Part shown: positions 1 to 7,666 of the stretch, piece after piece | How the letters are laid out: each line of letters opens with the position of its first letter | Position numbering within the stretch: position 1 is the first letter of the stretch | Source: Butyrivibrio sp. INlla16 | GTDB lineage: Bacteria > Bacillota > Clostridia > Lachnospirales > Lachnospiraceae | Direction: 5' to 3' | Length of the DNA: 33,582 nucleotides | Assembly: GCF_900104155.1 (NCBI RefSeq) | Contig: NZ_FMYB01000044.1 | Span: 1-33,582 of the forward strand | Notes under the pieces: model-generated | Told to the model about the DNA's origin: nothing | What the model saw: the letters and a program-made list of their open reading frames with translations, nothing else | Databases searched by the model: none | Position numbers and translations under genes: made by a program

Positions 1-2
1 AC

Positions 3-137
3 AGCTATACCCAGGGCAATCCCAGACTCATCGACAACCTGATGACCGATGCCTTCGCCATCGGCTCACAGCGTAAATGCAAGGTCATCGATGCCGATAT
101 CATCCGTGATGCCGTTGAGAACCAGGCTCTGGATTGA
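3..137 (+). CDS. ExeA/TniB-like transposition ATPase, C-terminal fragment (5' end outside window)
   Basis: An open frame enters from the left edge (first whole codon at 3) and stops at TGA 135-137, giving 44 residues. It contains SYTQGNPRLIDNLMTDAF, the C-terminal helical 'G-x-P-R-x-I/L-N/D' segment typical of AAA ATPases of the ExeA/TniB/MuB-like group, followed by a short helix ending in ENQALD. In that family the helix after the ATPase core precedes the stop by about this distance, so the end appears natural. Such ATPases usually accompany a DDE integrase in transposon-like elements and help choose the target, so the missing partner should lie left of the window. Its base composition is clearly more GC-rich than the glycan locus to the right. 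The family call rests on a short fragment. Confidence 0.65.
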   Translation, partial: SYTQGNPRLIDNLMTDAFAIGSQRKCKVIDADIIRDAVENQALD

Positions 138-365
138 TGAAATTTTCAATGTACAAGGCTGTGACTGTTTAGTCATGGCCTTATTTCAAAAAGCATTCTG
201 AATGCTCTCTGGAATAAAGCTATGACAGTGTGCGGTGTTCCCGCCAATATCCTGCGGTCAGGAATTATACCGCACGGTCAGGGAGTGGAAACTGCCGAAA
301 ACAATCAGCCGTTACCGCCTCCCACAATGTGCCGCCGGACATATGAGGCACTATAGCTACTATCA
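138..365. repeat. Palindrome-rich, GC-richer tail of the left-edge mobile element
   Basis: This noncoding stretch follows the ATPase fragment. A long imperfect inverted repeat pairs GTCATGGCCTTATT (172-185) with AATAAAGCTATGAC (213-226), and between the arms sits AGCATTC/GAATGCT (192-198 and 200-206). Further right are repeated GCGGT/ACCGC words at about 231-284 and an imperfect hairpin with arms at about 286-302 and 313-328. The DNA becomes AT-rich at about 365, which I read as the probable edge of the element. No terminal repeat pair can be shown because the other end is outside the window. Confidence 0.4.
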
Positions 366-429
366 TTTTTGCAAAATATTTAATTACACAGACGCCTATT
401 ATGCTAATTAAAAATGCTAGCGAAATCAT
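265..429 (-). CDS. Possible 54-residue ORF across the element boundary (doubtful)
   Basis: ATG at 429 is preceded by AAGGA five bases upstream, and the frame stays open to TAA at 265. The first 28 or so residues are hydrophobic (MISLAFLISIIGVCV...) and could form a membrane segment; the rest is polar. The ORF starts in AT-rich DNA and ends inside the GC-richer, palindrome-rich tail of the left mobile element, so it is probably a chance or chimeric frame made when the two joined. I recognise no family. The reasonable ribosome site is the only support. Confidence 0.18.
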   Translation of the reverse strand: MISLAFLISIIGVCVIKYFAKMIVAIVPHMSGGTLWEAVTADCFRQFPLPDRAV

Positions 430-526
430 TATATCCTTTATAGGTGTCGCCCCCTCGACCCTTGAATTGCATTATTCTTACTTCTCAAGCTACTACTCAT
501 CAGATACTACGCACATCCTCTTTATT

Positions 527-1549
527 TCACCTATCAGGCCTAAAGTTTTTTCGGTTTCTATTTACTCCATTATCTATTATCTTCTTATAGTCGAAATCAT
601 CACCACGCGCCTTTTTGAACAAAGATGAAACATATGTCACTTGAGAAACTCCACCAACAAGCCCTTCACACAAACTAAGTGAATAAACATCCCTTAAAAT
701 CTCGAATCCTAACTTATATTTGTGATTTTCTCTGTCGGATTCCCCAAAAATCACTGAAGTATCTGAATCAGTCCTCTGAACATCATCATAAACTTTAAGT
801 GTATCTCTATACTTATTTTGAAAGTATTCCTTAGCATTACTATCATCGGTTGCCAAAAAAATTCTCTCAAATTCCATAGTCTGCATAGCAATATTTATTT
901 GTTCTTCTGTTTGCTCAATTGTCGCCATCTTGGGATGATCGTTATACCCAACTTTATAGTCACTGCCTCTGTAATGTACCCCGAGCACTTTCTCGCCATC
1001 AAACATCTCCGAAAATTCTCGGTCAAAGCGTTCCTTTAAATCCCTTTTTATATTGAGATACTTTGATGCTATCTCACACAATTCATCAGTGAAACCTGAG
1101 CTTAATGAATATCCATTCTTTGCAAAATTCTTTTCCAAATCTTCTATATATGCCTGCTTTGATAAAAGAATATTCATTGCCTTTGTATCGTCAACACCGT
1201 TTCCGATAGGCTTAAAAAACTGTTCAAATCCATTTATGCCTTTATCACTATATGCATAGCCATCACCATATTGCACTTTAGGCGTAAATCCATATCTCTC
1301 AGCCCAAAGTAGCTGTTCCAACAAACACTTCACCTCAGCGCAAAAACCACATCCTCCGCCTTGCTCACTTATTAAATAAATAACCTGTCCCTTATGCTCA
1401 TCACCTCTATGTTCCATGTTAAGAACATTGGGATTACCATCTATCTCTATATACTGTCCTATTGCTTTCCTATCACTGGTAATTCCTGCCTTCATAAGCT
1501 TGAAGCCATGATATAACGCACGTAACCGGAGTCTAATTCTTTTATCCAA
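527..1549 (-). CDS. GT23/NodZ-like fucosyltransferase-fold protein
   Basis: Last gene of the glycan operon. The motif LGVHYRGSDY (about residue 180) followed by RIFLATDD and then CEGLVGGVSQVTY matches the pattern of the fucosyltransferase superfamily that includes GT23/NodZ: H-x-R-x-x-D, a FLATDD strand, then a Gly/Ser-rich nucleotide-binding stretch. I infer transfer of a deoxyhexose, perhaps fucose, to the glycan in the cytoplasm. An unusual Cys cluster, GCGFCAEVKC, lies near residue 67. Start choice: AGGAG at 1561-1557 sits 7 bases before TTG 1549. A TTG at 1582 (11 residues longer) overlaps the preceding acyltransferase stop but lacks its own ribosome site. There is no obvious terminator directly downstream. 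Sugar specificity is unknown. Confidence 0.7.
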   Translation of the reverse strand: MDKRIRLRLRALYHGFKLMKAGITSDRKAIGQYIEIDGNPNVLNMEHRGDEHKGQVIYLISEQGGGCGFCAEVKCLLEQLLWAERYGFTPKVQYGDGYAYSDKGINGFEQFFKPIGNGVDDTKAMNILLSKQAYIEDLEKNFAKNGYSLSSGFTDELCEIASKYLNIKRDLKERFDREFSEMFDGEKVLGVHYRGSDYKVGYNDHPKMATIEQTEEQINIAMQTMEFERIFLATDDSNAKEYFQNKYRDTLKVYDDVQRTDSDTSVIFGESDRENHKYKLGFEILRDVYSLSLCEGLVGGVSQVTYVSSLFKKARGDDFDYKKIIDNGVNRNRKNFRPDR

Positions 1550-1574
1550 ATCCAATCTCCTATCAGAATTATTG

Positions 1575-2642
1575 CTACTCAAAAATGTATTTTGTATATT
1601 TATCTGGAATTATCTTGCAAGATATCCATGAAATTGCATAGCATGTTACATACACTAATAAGCTCCATACTATTGTTCTTTTTTCCAGCGGAAATTTAAA
1701 CTTTAATTTTGCAGCACATAAAATCTTATTAACAATGATATGCATTGAATAAATACCAAGTGTATACTTTGAAATATTATACACAATACCCTTTACGATG
1801 CTCCCGCCCTTCATAATCAGGGAATCCGCACTGCTAAACAAGATAAACAAAGCCGTTGCAACTATCAGTTTTTCACCCCCTGCATATCCAAACGAGTATT
1901 GAGGATTTATCCCAATATCATTTCTCAACATGTATATCAAACAGATAACCACTATAGCCAATAAGCTATATCTTTTTATATTTACCAGATTATTATCGAC
2001 TACATAAGCGGCCAAACTACCAATAATTGCAAATGGTACCATCTCAATAACTCTTCCGATTGGATATCGAAGTTCAAACCTCAATAATCCAAATAAAAAA
2101 GCATTTATCCCCAGATACTGTAATAAATATACAAATACTAGAACGCTTGCTACAAGTATTATCTCCTTCGTTTTTATTCCTGTTCTCAACCTATTAACAT
2201 ACAGCCAATATAAAACTGTAAGCATAAGCAAATCCAGTTGGAACCACATAGCGGGATTTAGCCTCGCGTCATGTCCAGTCATAATTTGCCATACAAAATC
2301 AAACAAAGAGATAGACTCCTCTTTGTCAATTAGACCAACCGGAATTTTAATTACGGAATAAATGAATGCCCATATTATTACTGGTAGATATATTCTGGAT
2401 ATTCTTTTCTTTACCAACTGATCAAAGTGCATATCAGATACTTTCTTATTAAAGTAAAATGCTATTAACATAAAAGTACCTACAGCATTTGTTGCTATAA
2501 AATATATAAAACTCTGAAATCCAGTTGTACGTTCATCCGCACAATGTATAATAACAACACCTATACACATAATCATTCTTAACAGCTGTATTCCATAATT
2601 ATAATGATCCTTGATATTGTTTTTCCTTATTTCATTAACCAT
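1575..2642 (-). CDS. Acyltransferase-3 family integral membrane protein (OafA-like)
   Basis: 355 residues with about ten hydrophobic segments. The first segment ends in VIIHCADE, matching the conserved His in helix 1 of acyltransferase-3 proteins, and the loop KKRISRIYLPVIIWAFIY is the typical 'R-I-x-R-[IL]-x-P' element. A C-terminal TLGIYSMHII helix also fits. The family moves acyl groups (usually O-acetyl) onto exported sugars at the membrane, so this is a likely O-acetylation step for the polysaccharide. Its ATG overlaps the upstream glycosyltransferase stop as TAATG at 2642, which indicates translational coupling. Length is normal for an acyltransferase-3 protein without the extra SGNH domain. 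The acyl donor and target sugar cannot be read from sequence. Confidence 0.85.
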   Translation of the reverse strand: MVNEIRKNNIKDHYNYGIQLLRMIMCIGVVIIHCADERTTGFQSFIYFIATNAVGTFMLIAFYFNKKVSDMHFDQLVKKRISRIYLPVIIWAFIYSVIKIPVGLIDKEESISLFDFVWQIMTGHDARLNPAMWFQLDLLMLTVLYWLYVNRLRTGIKTKEIILVASVLVFVYLLQYLGINAFLFGLLRFELRYPIGRVIEMVPFAIIGSLAAYVVDNNLVNIKRYSLLAIVVICLIYMLRNDIGINPQYSFGYAGGEKLIVATALFILFSSADSLIMKGGSIVKGIVYNISKYTLGIYSMHIIVNKILCAAKLKFKFPLEKRTIVWSLLVYVTCYAISWISCKIIPDKYTKYIFE

Positions 2643-3658
2643 TAATTATGTAATTTCCTTCTTATCTGCTTTGCAAGGCACAAAATGAAGCAACTCGCCT
2701 TAAATCCAATTAACCGCTCAATTCTGCGAACCCTATCCCCATCCTTGCTCTTTTCATATATAATCCATCCACGCATGTCTTGTGCTCTTTTCAAAACCAA
2801 ATTCCTGTCACACTTAGGGATTCTATATATTTGAGCCATTACCGAGTGAAGAAATGAATTTGACAGATAATGTCTGATTCCACTAACAATTTCAATATCT
2901 ATCGATTTTGATTTAAAAAAATTCTCCCAATCAACTAAATTATCCATTATGTCCATAACATTTTTTTCCGATATCGTACGAACTATAGATCCTTCACGCA
3001 GTCGATAATGAATAAAGCTCGGCACCATGCCCACTTTATCTGCTTTTAATAATACTCTGTCTATCAACTGCATGTCCTCAGAATTTCTTCCCTGTACGAA
3101 CGAAAAATCATTTTCAGTCCAATAATCCTTCCTGATGTATTTCCCCCAAGCAGCCCAATTGCATGCTATTGGTAAGGTATATTTTAATGTTTGAATCCCA
3201 TTTGGAGAACTTTGTCCTGAACCAGTACTAATCTTATCAAATGCATCTATGCTGAATATTTTTAATAATGTGTTATTACCATTTTTATCTACATAATTCC
3301 CTTCAGCAATAACAACGTCAAATTCTCTTCCTTCTTTATTTAATAATTCATCGAAACAGACAAAGGCATTAGGCTCGATGTAATCATCCCCGTCTAAAAA
3401 TAATAAATATTCTCCCTGGGCTACTGAAACTCCATAATTTCGAGCTGCTGATAGTCCCCCATTAGCTTTATGAAACACCCTAAAACAATCATTTTTTAGA
3501 GCATACTGGTCACAGATTTTCCCGCTTTTGTCCGTGGATCCATCATCAACCATTATTACTTCATAATCCGTAAAACCCTCTTGTTTTTCAACACTTTGCA
3601 AACAATTTGTTATGTATTTTTCAATATTATAAACAGGTATTATTACTGATATTTTCAT
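2642..3658 (-). CDS. GT2 family glycosyltransferase
   Basis: 338 residues with a complete GT-A family 2 domain at the N-terminus: ISVIIPVYN at residue 3, VDDGSTD at about 37, NGGLSAARNYG at about 66 and the metal-binding LDGDDY at about 90. A C-terminal helical region of about 100 residues has no membrane segment until a weak hydrophobic stretch near the end (FILCLAKQIRR). It would add a sugar to the growing glycan from an NDP-sugar on the cytoplasmic face. Its ATG overlaps the stop of the putative hydrolase as ATGA (3655-3658), and its own stop overlaps the next start as TAATG. Donor specificity is unknown. Confidence 0.88.
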   Translation of the reverse strand: MKISVIIPVYNIEKYITNCLQSVEKQEGFTDYEVIMVDDGSTDKSGKICDQYALKNDCFRVFHKANGGLSAARNYGVSVAQGEYLLFLDGDDYIEPNAFVCFDELLNKEGREFDVVIAEGNYVDKNGNNTLLKIFSIDAFDKISTGSGQSSPNGIQTLKYTLPIACNWAAWGKYIRKDYWTENDFSFVQGRNSEDMQLIDRVLLKADKVGMVPSFIHYRLREGSIVRTISEKNVMDIMDNLVDWENFFKSKSIDIEIVSGIRHYLSNSFLHSVMAQIYRIPKCDRNLVLKRAQDMRGWIIYEKSKDGDRVRRIERLIGFKASCFILCLAKQIRRKLHN

Positions 3659-4536
3659 ATGGTTTTTATTTTTGAAATAATCTTTTTTACTCTTGTTCTA
3701 ACTATAAACACAATCATCAAAGCAAATTGCTTCCAGCCCAATATTTTTAGTGCTAAAGACATCTCACTCTCAGAAATTTTGGAACAATTTGATAGAATCA
3801 AGTCCTCTGGAGCATTAATAAATTCATCAAGTAAAAATCCATTCATACACACGCCATGCAACCGACTCTTTATTGAGAAAGAATAAACATTTTTTTTATT
3901 TTTCACAAATTGACTTTGTAATAAATCATTATTGATGACATCATCATTTAATGACGGATATACATATATGACATTTGTACGTTTATTTCCCAAAAAGCTA
4001 GTTAAATCGTAATACTTGCTCTTATCTTTGTCATTTTGATACTTACCAACCAAATGCCAAACATTATAATTAATATGATTCAATGACCAAAAACACGAAA
4101 AGCAATACGCAGTTTTCGCATCTAATAAAAGCCCGGCAAGTGCTGCCATGTAAGCACCTCCGGAACTTCCTATTGTAATTATTTCATAACCTTCAGTTTC
4201 ATCCCTCAGAAAATCAATAAGAGAGTCTATCGAATTAATACAATGATTAATTCCTATAACATAAAAATTCTTTGACACATCTCTAACATAAATATGTTTA
4301 TATGCCCTTTGAATTTTATGCTTTTTCCATTCATAATAATTTTTTTCCAGAATACATTTTTTTAGTTCATTCTCTGTATTAGGATAGTAAATTCCACTAC
4401 TCGAAAAATATATCGCACATATTTTTTTATTGTCTGTTTTTAGGCATCGATTATCGTAAACAATCTCATAATTATCTAATTGATACGCTTGGTTCCATAT
4501 ATCACCTTCGGTTATACTTTGCATAGAATTGGTCAT
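3655..4536 (-). CDS. Putative alpha/beta-hydrolase-like protein of the polysaccharide locus
   Basis: 293 residues, no family recognised with certainty. A strand-turn-helix EIITIGSSGGAYMAALAG at about 118-135 contains GSSGG, a G-x-S-x-G nucleophile elbow with Ser125. Downstream, SLNDD (Asp198/199) and RLHG (His227) occur in the right order to complete a Ser-Asp-His triad. Hydrophobic strands precede each (AIYFSSSG, VIYVYP). The C-terminus has a hydrophobic patch (FALMIVFIVRT) followed by basic residues, suggesting peripheral membrane attachment. I infer an esterase or deacylase, or an acyl transfer role, acting on the glycan or a lipid-linked intermediate; a binding-only hydrolase relative is also possible. 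The gene is very AT-rich and sits between the GT11 gene (2-base gap) and a GT2 (ATGA overlap). Confidence 0.5.
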   Translation of the reverse strand: MTNSMQSITEGDIWNQAYQLDNYEIVYDNRCLKTDNKKICAIYFSSSGIYYPNTENELKKCILEKNYYEWKKHKIQRAYKHIYVRDVSKNFYVIGINHCINSIDSLIDFLRDETEGYEIITIGSSGGAYMAALAGLLLDAKTAYCFSCFWSLNHINYNVWHLVGKYQNDKDKSKYYDLTSFLGNKRTNVIYVYPSLNDDVINNDLLQSQFVKNKKNVYSFSIKSRLHGVCMNGFLLDEFINAPEDLILSNCSKISESEMSLALKILGWKQFALMIVFIVRTRVKKIISKIKTI

Positions 4537-4538
4537 AA

Positions 4539-5414
4539 TTAAATATCCCCAGACATCCTAATCCATCTGTCAGGTAAAATGTCTTCTGCTCTCATACCAT
4601 TAACCCACTTCGATGGAGCGATAGTGATGGAATCTTGTGTCTCTCCCAAGAACGCTCCCCACCAACTGAAAGAACTATTTGCGATGATATGATGTTTACA
4701 TAAACTCATCAAATGCAAATCTTTGTACCCTTCCTCTTCGGAGTGACCTTCAATATATTCAAATTCTTTATCATTCAATAAGTCCTTAGTTTTTTCTATA
4801 TCATTAGAAAAAATGTAAAAGTAAGGATCTTTACCTGTAGTTTCGTGAATTATCTTCTTTATATAACTAATTGCCTTATCATAATAAAGTTTAGTACATA
4901 TTCCTCCATACATGGCCTGATTATCAAGATAATCTCCCAATCTGACATGAATAGAAACTGTTTCTTCATCCGGACTTATTATATTAGCGTTTTCATTCTC
5001 AAAACTTTTAAAAGATATACTCTTTTTGATCTTTTCCTCAAATCCTTCAAAATATTTATAGCTTTGCCAGTAACCATCAAAGTATCCTTGTTCTGCTAAT
5101 AATACTCTATCCTCGAAAAATAATTCTCTCTGTCTAAAATATGTTTTTTTTCCAGTCCTTTTAATAATTGCCTTCATGATAATGTTATCCGGGGCACAAT
5201 ATAGCCTACAAATATCTTTATATGAAGCCTCATCTAACTCTATTCCCAAAAATGGCAATTGTAAATTCCTTGTTTCTTCAGGTTTATCAAATCCCGTCGT
5301 ATCTGCATATGTTTCAAAACCCTTTTCCTTAAAAACCTTGTAAAGAGCATATTCGAACAGCTGGTTCCCCAAGCCCCCCATAAAACGTACAATATGTATA
5401 TTATCTCTATCCAT
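4539..5414 (-). CDS. GT11 family alpha-1,2-fucosyltransferase-like protein
   Basis: Carries the GT11 signatures: RFMGGLGNQLFEYA near the N-terminus (about 10-23), VSIHVRLGDY (about 153-162) with the H-x-R-x-G-D-Y motif that binds GDP-fucose, and the C-terminal HHIIANSSFSWWGAFLG block. GT11 enzymes transfer L-fucose in alpha-1,2 linkage to a galactose-type acceptor in the cytoplasm. No GDP-fucose genes (gmd, fcl) are in the window, so the donor would be made elsewhere. Start: ATG 5414 overlaps the upstream GT2 stop as TAATG and has AGAGGG four bases ahead. A longer frame up to 5468 (18 extra residues) lies inside the GT2 gene and is less likely. The length of about 291 residues is normal. Confidence 0.88.
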   Translation of the reverse strand: MDRDNIHIVRFMGGLGNQLFEYALYKVFKEKGFETYADTTGFDKPEETRNLQLPFLGIELDEASYKDICRLYCAPDNIIMKAIIKRTGKKTYFRQRELFFEDRVLLAEQGYFDGYWQSYKYFEGFEEKIKKSISFKSFENENANIISPDEETVSIHVRLGDYLDNQAMYGGICTKLYYDKAISYIKKIIHETTGKDPYFYIFSNDIEKTKDLLNDKEFEYIEGHSEEEGYKDLHLMSLCKHHIIANSSFSWWGAFLGETQDSITIAPSKWVNGMRAEDILPDRWIRMSGDI

Positions 5415-6451
5415 TAAGCCCTCTTTTCTGACCATAGTTTTGTTATAATATATGCCAGAAATATCCATTTCCTAAAAATCATATGAGAAAAGGCCCTTTC
5501 TTTAAGTCCGTATTTTTTTACAGAGCAATGCCTTTTACATTTTAAGAAATTCTCATTTTCAATTAATTCCAATATTCTTTTTTTTGCCGAAACATATCCA
5601 TTAGGATTAAGCTGTAATTCCTTTTTTATATATACCATATACATAGATAGCTCATCCGCCAAAATCTGATTCTCATATATATAGCCATATTGCTGAGCTA
5701 TCCTATGCATCTCCGAATAAAGCATACTAAGCTTTTCAAACGAGTTATCAATATAACTGCCTGTCATTGATTGATCGTTTCTATAATAGTGATAGCATGT
5801 ATGCTCGTTATCACACATAATGGTATTGGCATTTAGAACTGAAGCAAAAACTGTTATCCAATCCTCTCCGATTGCAATCCTATCAGGGAGATTGGACATT
5901 ATTCTCAACAATAAGTCCTTTGAATAGCACTTACTCCATCTAGATTTTAAAATGATTTCTGATTGCATTTCGCCATTCGAGAAAAACCATGGAAAAATTT
6001 TGTTTTCCAAATCATCTTTGGAATAAATTCCTGAATCAAGTCTATTTCTATTTTTTACACTTTTACCATTGGGATAATCAATTGTTATTCCAAATAATAT
6101 CATATCGGGAGAAATACCATCGATATTCTCATAGATTATATCAACATAGTCTTTTTCCACATAGTCATCCGCATCACAAAATGCTATATAGTCTCCATCC
6201 GCTGCCAGAACACCATTCTTCCATGCTCTCATTAACCCCATATTGTTCTGGTGAATAACCTTTATTCTATCATCTTTTTCAGCATATTCATTACATATCT
6301 GTACTGTTGAATCTGTAGATCCATCATCAACTAATACTAATTGAAATACCTTACATTTCTGTTCAATAATACTGTTAATTGTCCTGCTCAATGTCTTCTC
6401 GCAGTTATAGCATGGAACAACTATGCTTATACTCACATCATCTTTATACAT
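5414..6451 (-). CDS. GT2 family glycosyltransferase
   Basis: About 345 residues with a full GT-A domain: VSISIVVPCYN at the start, LVLVDDGSTDSTVQI at about 37, NMGLMRAWKNGV at about 70 and FCDADDYVEKDY at about 92, where the D-x-D ligand is DAD. The C-terminal half is helical with many aromatic residues and ends in a hydrophobic segment (FRKWIFLAYIIT) that may sit on the membrane. It would transfer one sugar during chain assembly. ATG 6451 follows an alternative GTG at 6454; neither has a strong ribosome site, so the gene may rely on coupling to the GT4 gene that stops at 6455. It ends in a TAATG overlap with GT11. Confidence 0.87.
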   Translation of the reverse strand: MYKDDVSISIVVPCYNCEKTLSRTINSIIEQKCKVFQLVLVDDGSTDSTVQICNEYAEKDDRIKVIHQNNMGLMRAWKNGVLAADGDYIAFCDADDYVEKDYVDIIYENIDGISPDMILFGITIDYPNGKSVKNRNRLDSGIYSKDDLENKIFPWFFSNGEMQSEIILKSRWSKCYSKDLLLRIMSNLPDRIAIGEDWITVFASVLNANTIMCDNEHTCYHYYRNDQSMTGSYIDNSFEKLSMLYSEMHRIAQQYGYIYENQILADELSMYMVYIKKELQLNPNGYVSAKKRILELIENENFLKCKRHCSVKKYGLKERAFSHMIFRKWIFLAYIITKLWSEKRA

Positions 6452-6454
6452 CAC

Positions 6455-7654
6455 TTATTGTAATAAACCCATCCAATTACTTGCCATTTTATCAATTGTA
6501 AATCTTTCAACTGCCTGTTGACACGCGACAGCATATTGCTTTCTAATATCTTCATTACTTAATATATGTATTATGGCATCTGCTAACAATTTTTCTTCTT
6601 TTGTCAAAGGTGATTGCGCATCATACTGAACCCCATCACAGACAGGTGATAAAACACCATATTTTTCTTCATAGTAAGTATCCAACACATTATCATTAAT
6701 GTCCATATCAGGAGCTATTATTTCTCTGGCACCTGATTTGAAATCAGTAGACACACACGGAATTCCCAGTGCCATCGCTTCGATAAGTGCACTTGGGAGA
6801 CCTTCAAAAAGCGAAGACATTACAAACAGGTTGCTGTGCTTAACAAGACAGAACGGGTTATCTGTGAAACCATATAGTATCACATTGTCTTCCAGCTTAA
6901 GTTCTTTTATAAGACCGCTAAGATACTTTCTCTGTTCTCCTTCTCCTAAAATAATGAGTTTCACTCTTGGAAAGCATTCTTTAACGAGACTCATCGCTCT
7001 GATTAGATGCCAATAACCTTTTGCTTCATTAAGTCTTCCCATTGTTGTAATAGTATACTCGCCGTCAAAAAGCTTTTTTTCTGAATCACTTAAAGCCTGA
7101 ATTCCAAGCTCTCTAATTCTGTCCAAGTCAAAACCATTATATATTGTTATAACATTATTTCCTTTATACTTAATGCTCTTTCTCAGATCATTTTCAATAC
7201 CTTTTGATACCGTAACAACATTATCTGCATGCTTATAAAGGCATCGAATCAAAGGGCATACTATATATTTATATTTCCAATTTGACTCTGCACTAGATAG
7301 ATTGCTATGAATTGAAACAATCGTCCTGCAAAATTTTTTACCCGATAGAATATTAGCAAAATTAGCGCTATCCAAAAAACTAAATACAGCATCATAATCA
7401 CCGTATTTCTTTAACTTTTTCAAGTGGGCTAGTCTCTTGATAAAAATCAAAATCTGATAGCTCAGCTTTTGCTTATCTTTCTCTGGTTTTGCCCCCAGAC
7501 TGATTACATTTCCTCTATATGGATAAGCTATTTCCGAATCACTATTTAATAAAAAATCCACTTCACAGTCTTTGGGTAATCCAAGCGATAAATTGGCTGC
7601 CACTCTCTGGGCGCCTCCAGTATCTAGTGTAGATACTACTATTAAAATCTTCAT
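6455..7654 (-). CDS. GT4 family glycosyltransferase
   Basis: 399 residues with the two-Rossmann GT-B layout. The N-terminal domain opens with MKILIVVSTLDTGGAQRVA, where the glycine-rich loop is typical of GT4. The C-terminal domain carries the donor site: TTMGRLNEAKGYWHLI (about 205-220), KLIILGEGE, and SSLFEGLPSALIEAMALG with the E-x7-E motif (EGLPSALIE). It retains the configuration of an alpha-linked NDP-sugar donor, by family. An insertion of about 20 residues follows the STDFKSGAREII segment (acidic, IAPDMDINDNVLD), a variation seen in many GT4 enzymes. The soluble enzyme is probably on the cytoplasmic membrane face. The 12-base gap to the DUF362 gene supports a single transcript. Confidence 0.9.
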   Translation of the reverse strand: MKILIVVSTLDTGGAQRVAANLSLGLPKDCEVDFLLNSDSEIAYPYRGNVISLGAKPEKDKQKLSYQILIFIKRLAHLKKLKKYGDYDAVFSFLDSANFANILSGKKFCRTIVSIHSNLSSAESNWKYKYIVCPLIRCLYKHADNVVTVSKGIENDLRKSIKYKGNNVITIYNGFDLDRIRELGIQALSDSEKKLFDGEYTITTMGRLNEAKGYWHLIRAMSLVKECFPRVKLIILGEGEQRKYLSGLIKELKLEDNVILYGFTDNPFCLVKHSNLFVMSSLFEGLPSALIEAMALGIPCVSTDFKSGAREIIAPDMDINDNVLDTYYEEKYGVLSPVCDGVQYDAQSPLTKEEKLLADAIIHILSNEDIRKQYAVACQQAVERFTIDKMASNWMGLLQ

Positions 7655-7666
7655 ATTATGCCTTCA

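Noticed and set aside
401..628. 75-residue plus-strand ORF with hydrophobic sequence
   Set aside because: Its last third lies antisense in the fucosyltransferase-like gene, and it has no ribosome site or family resemblance.
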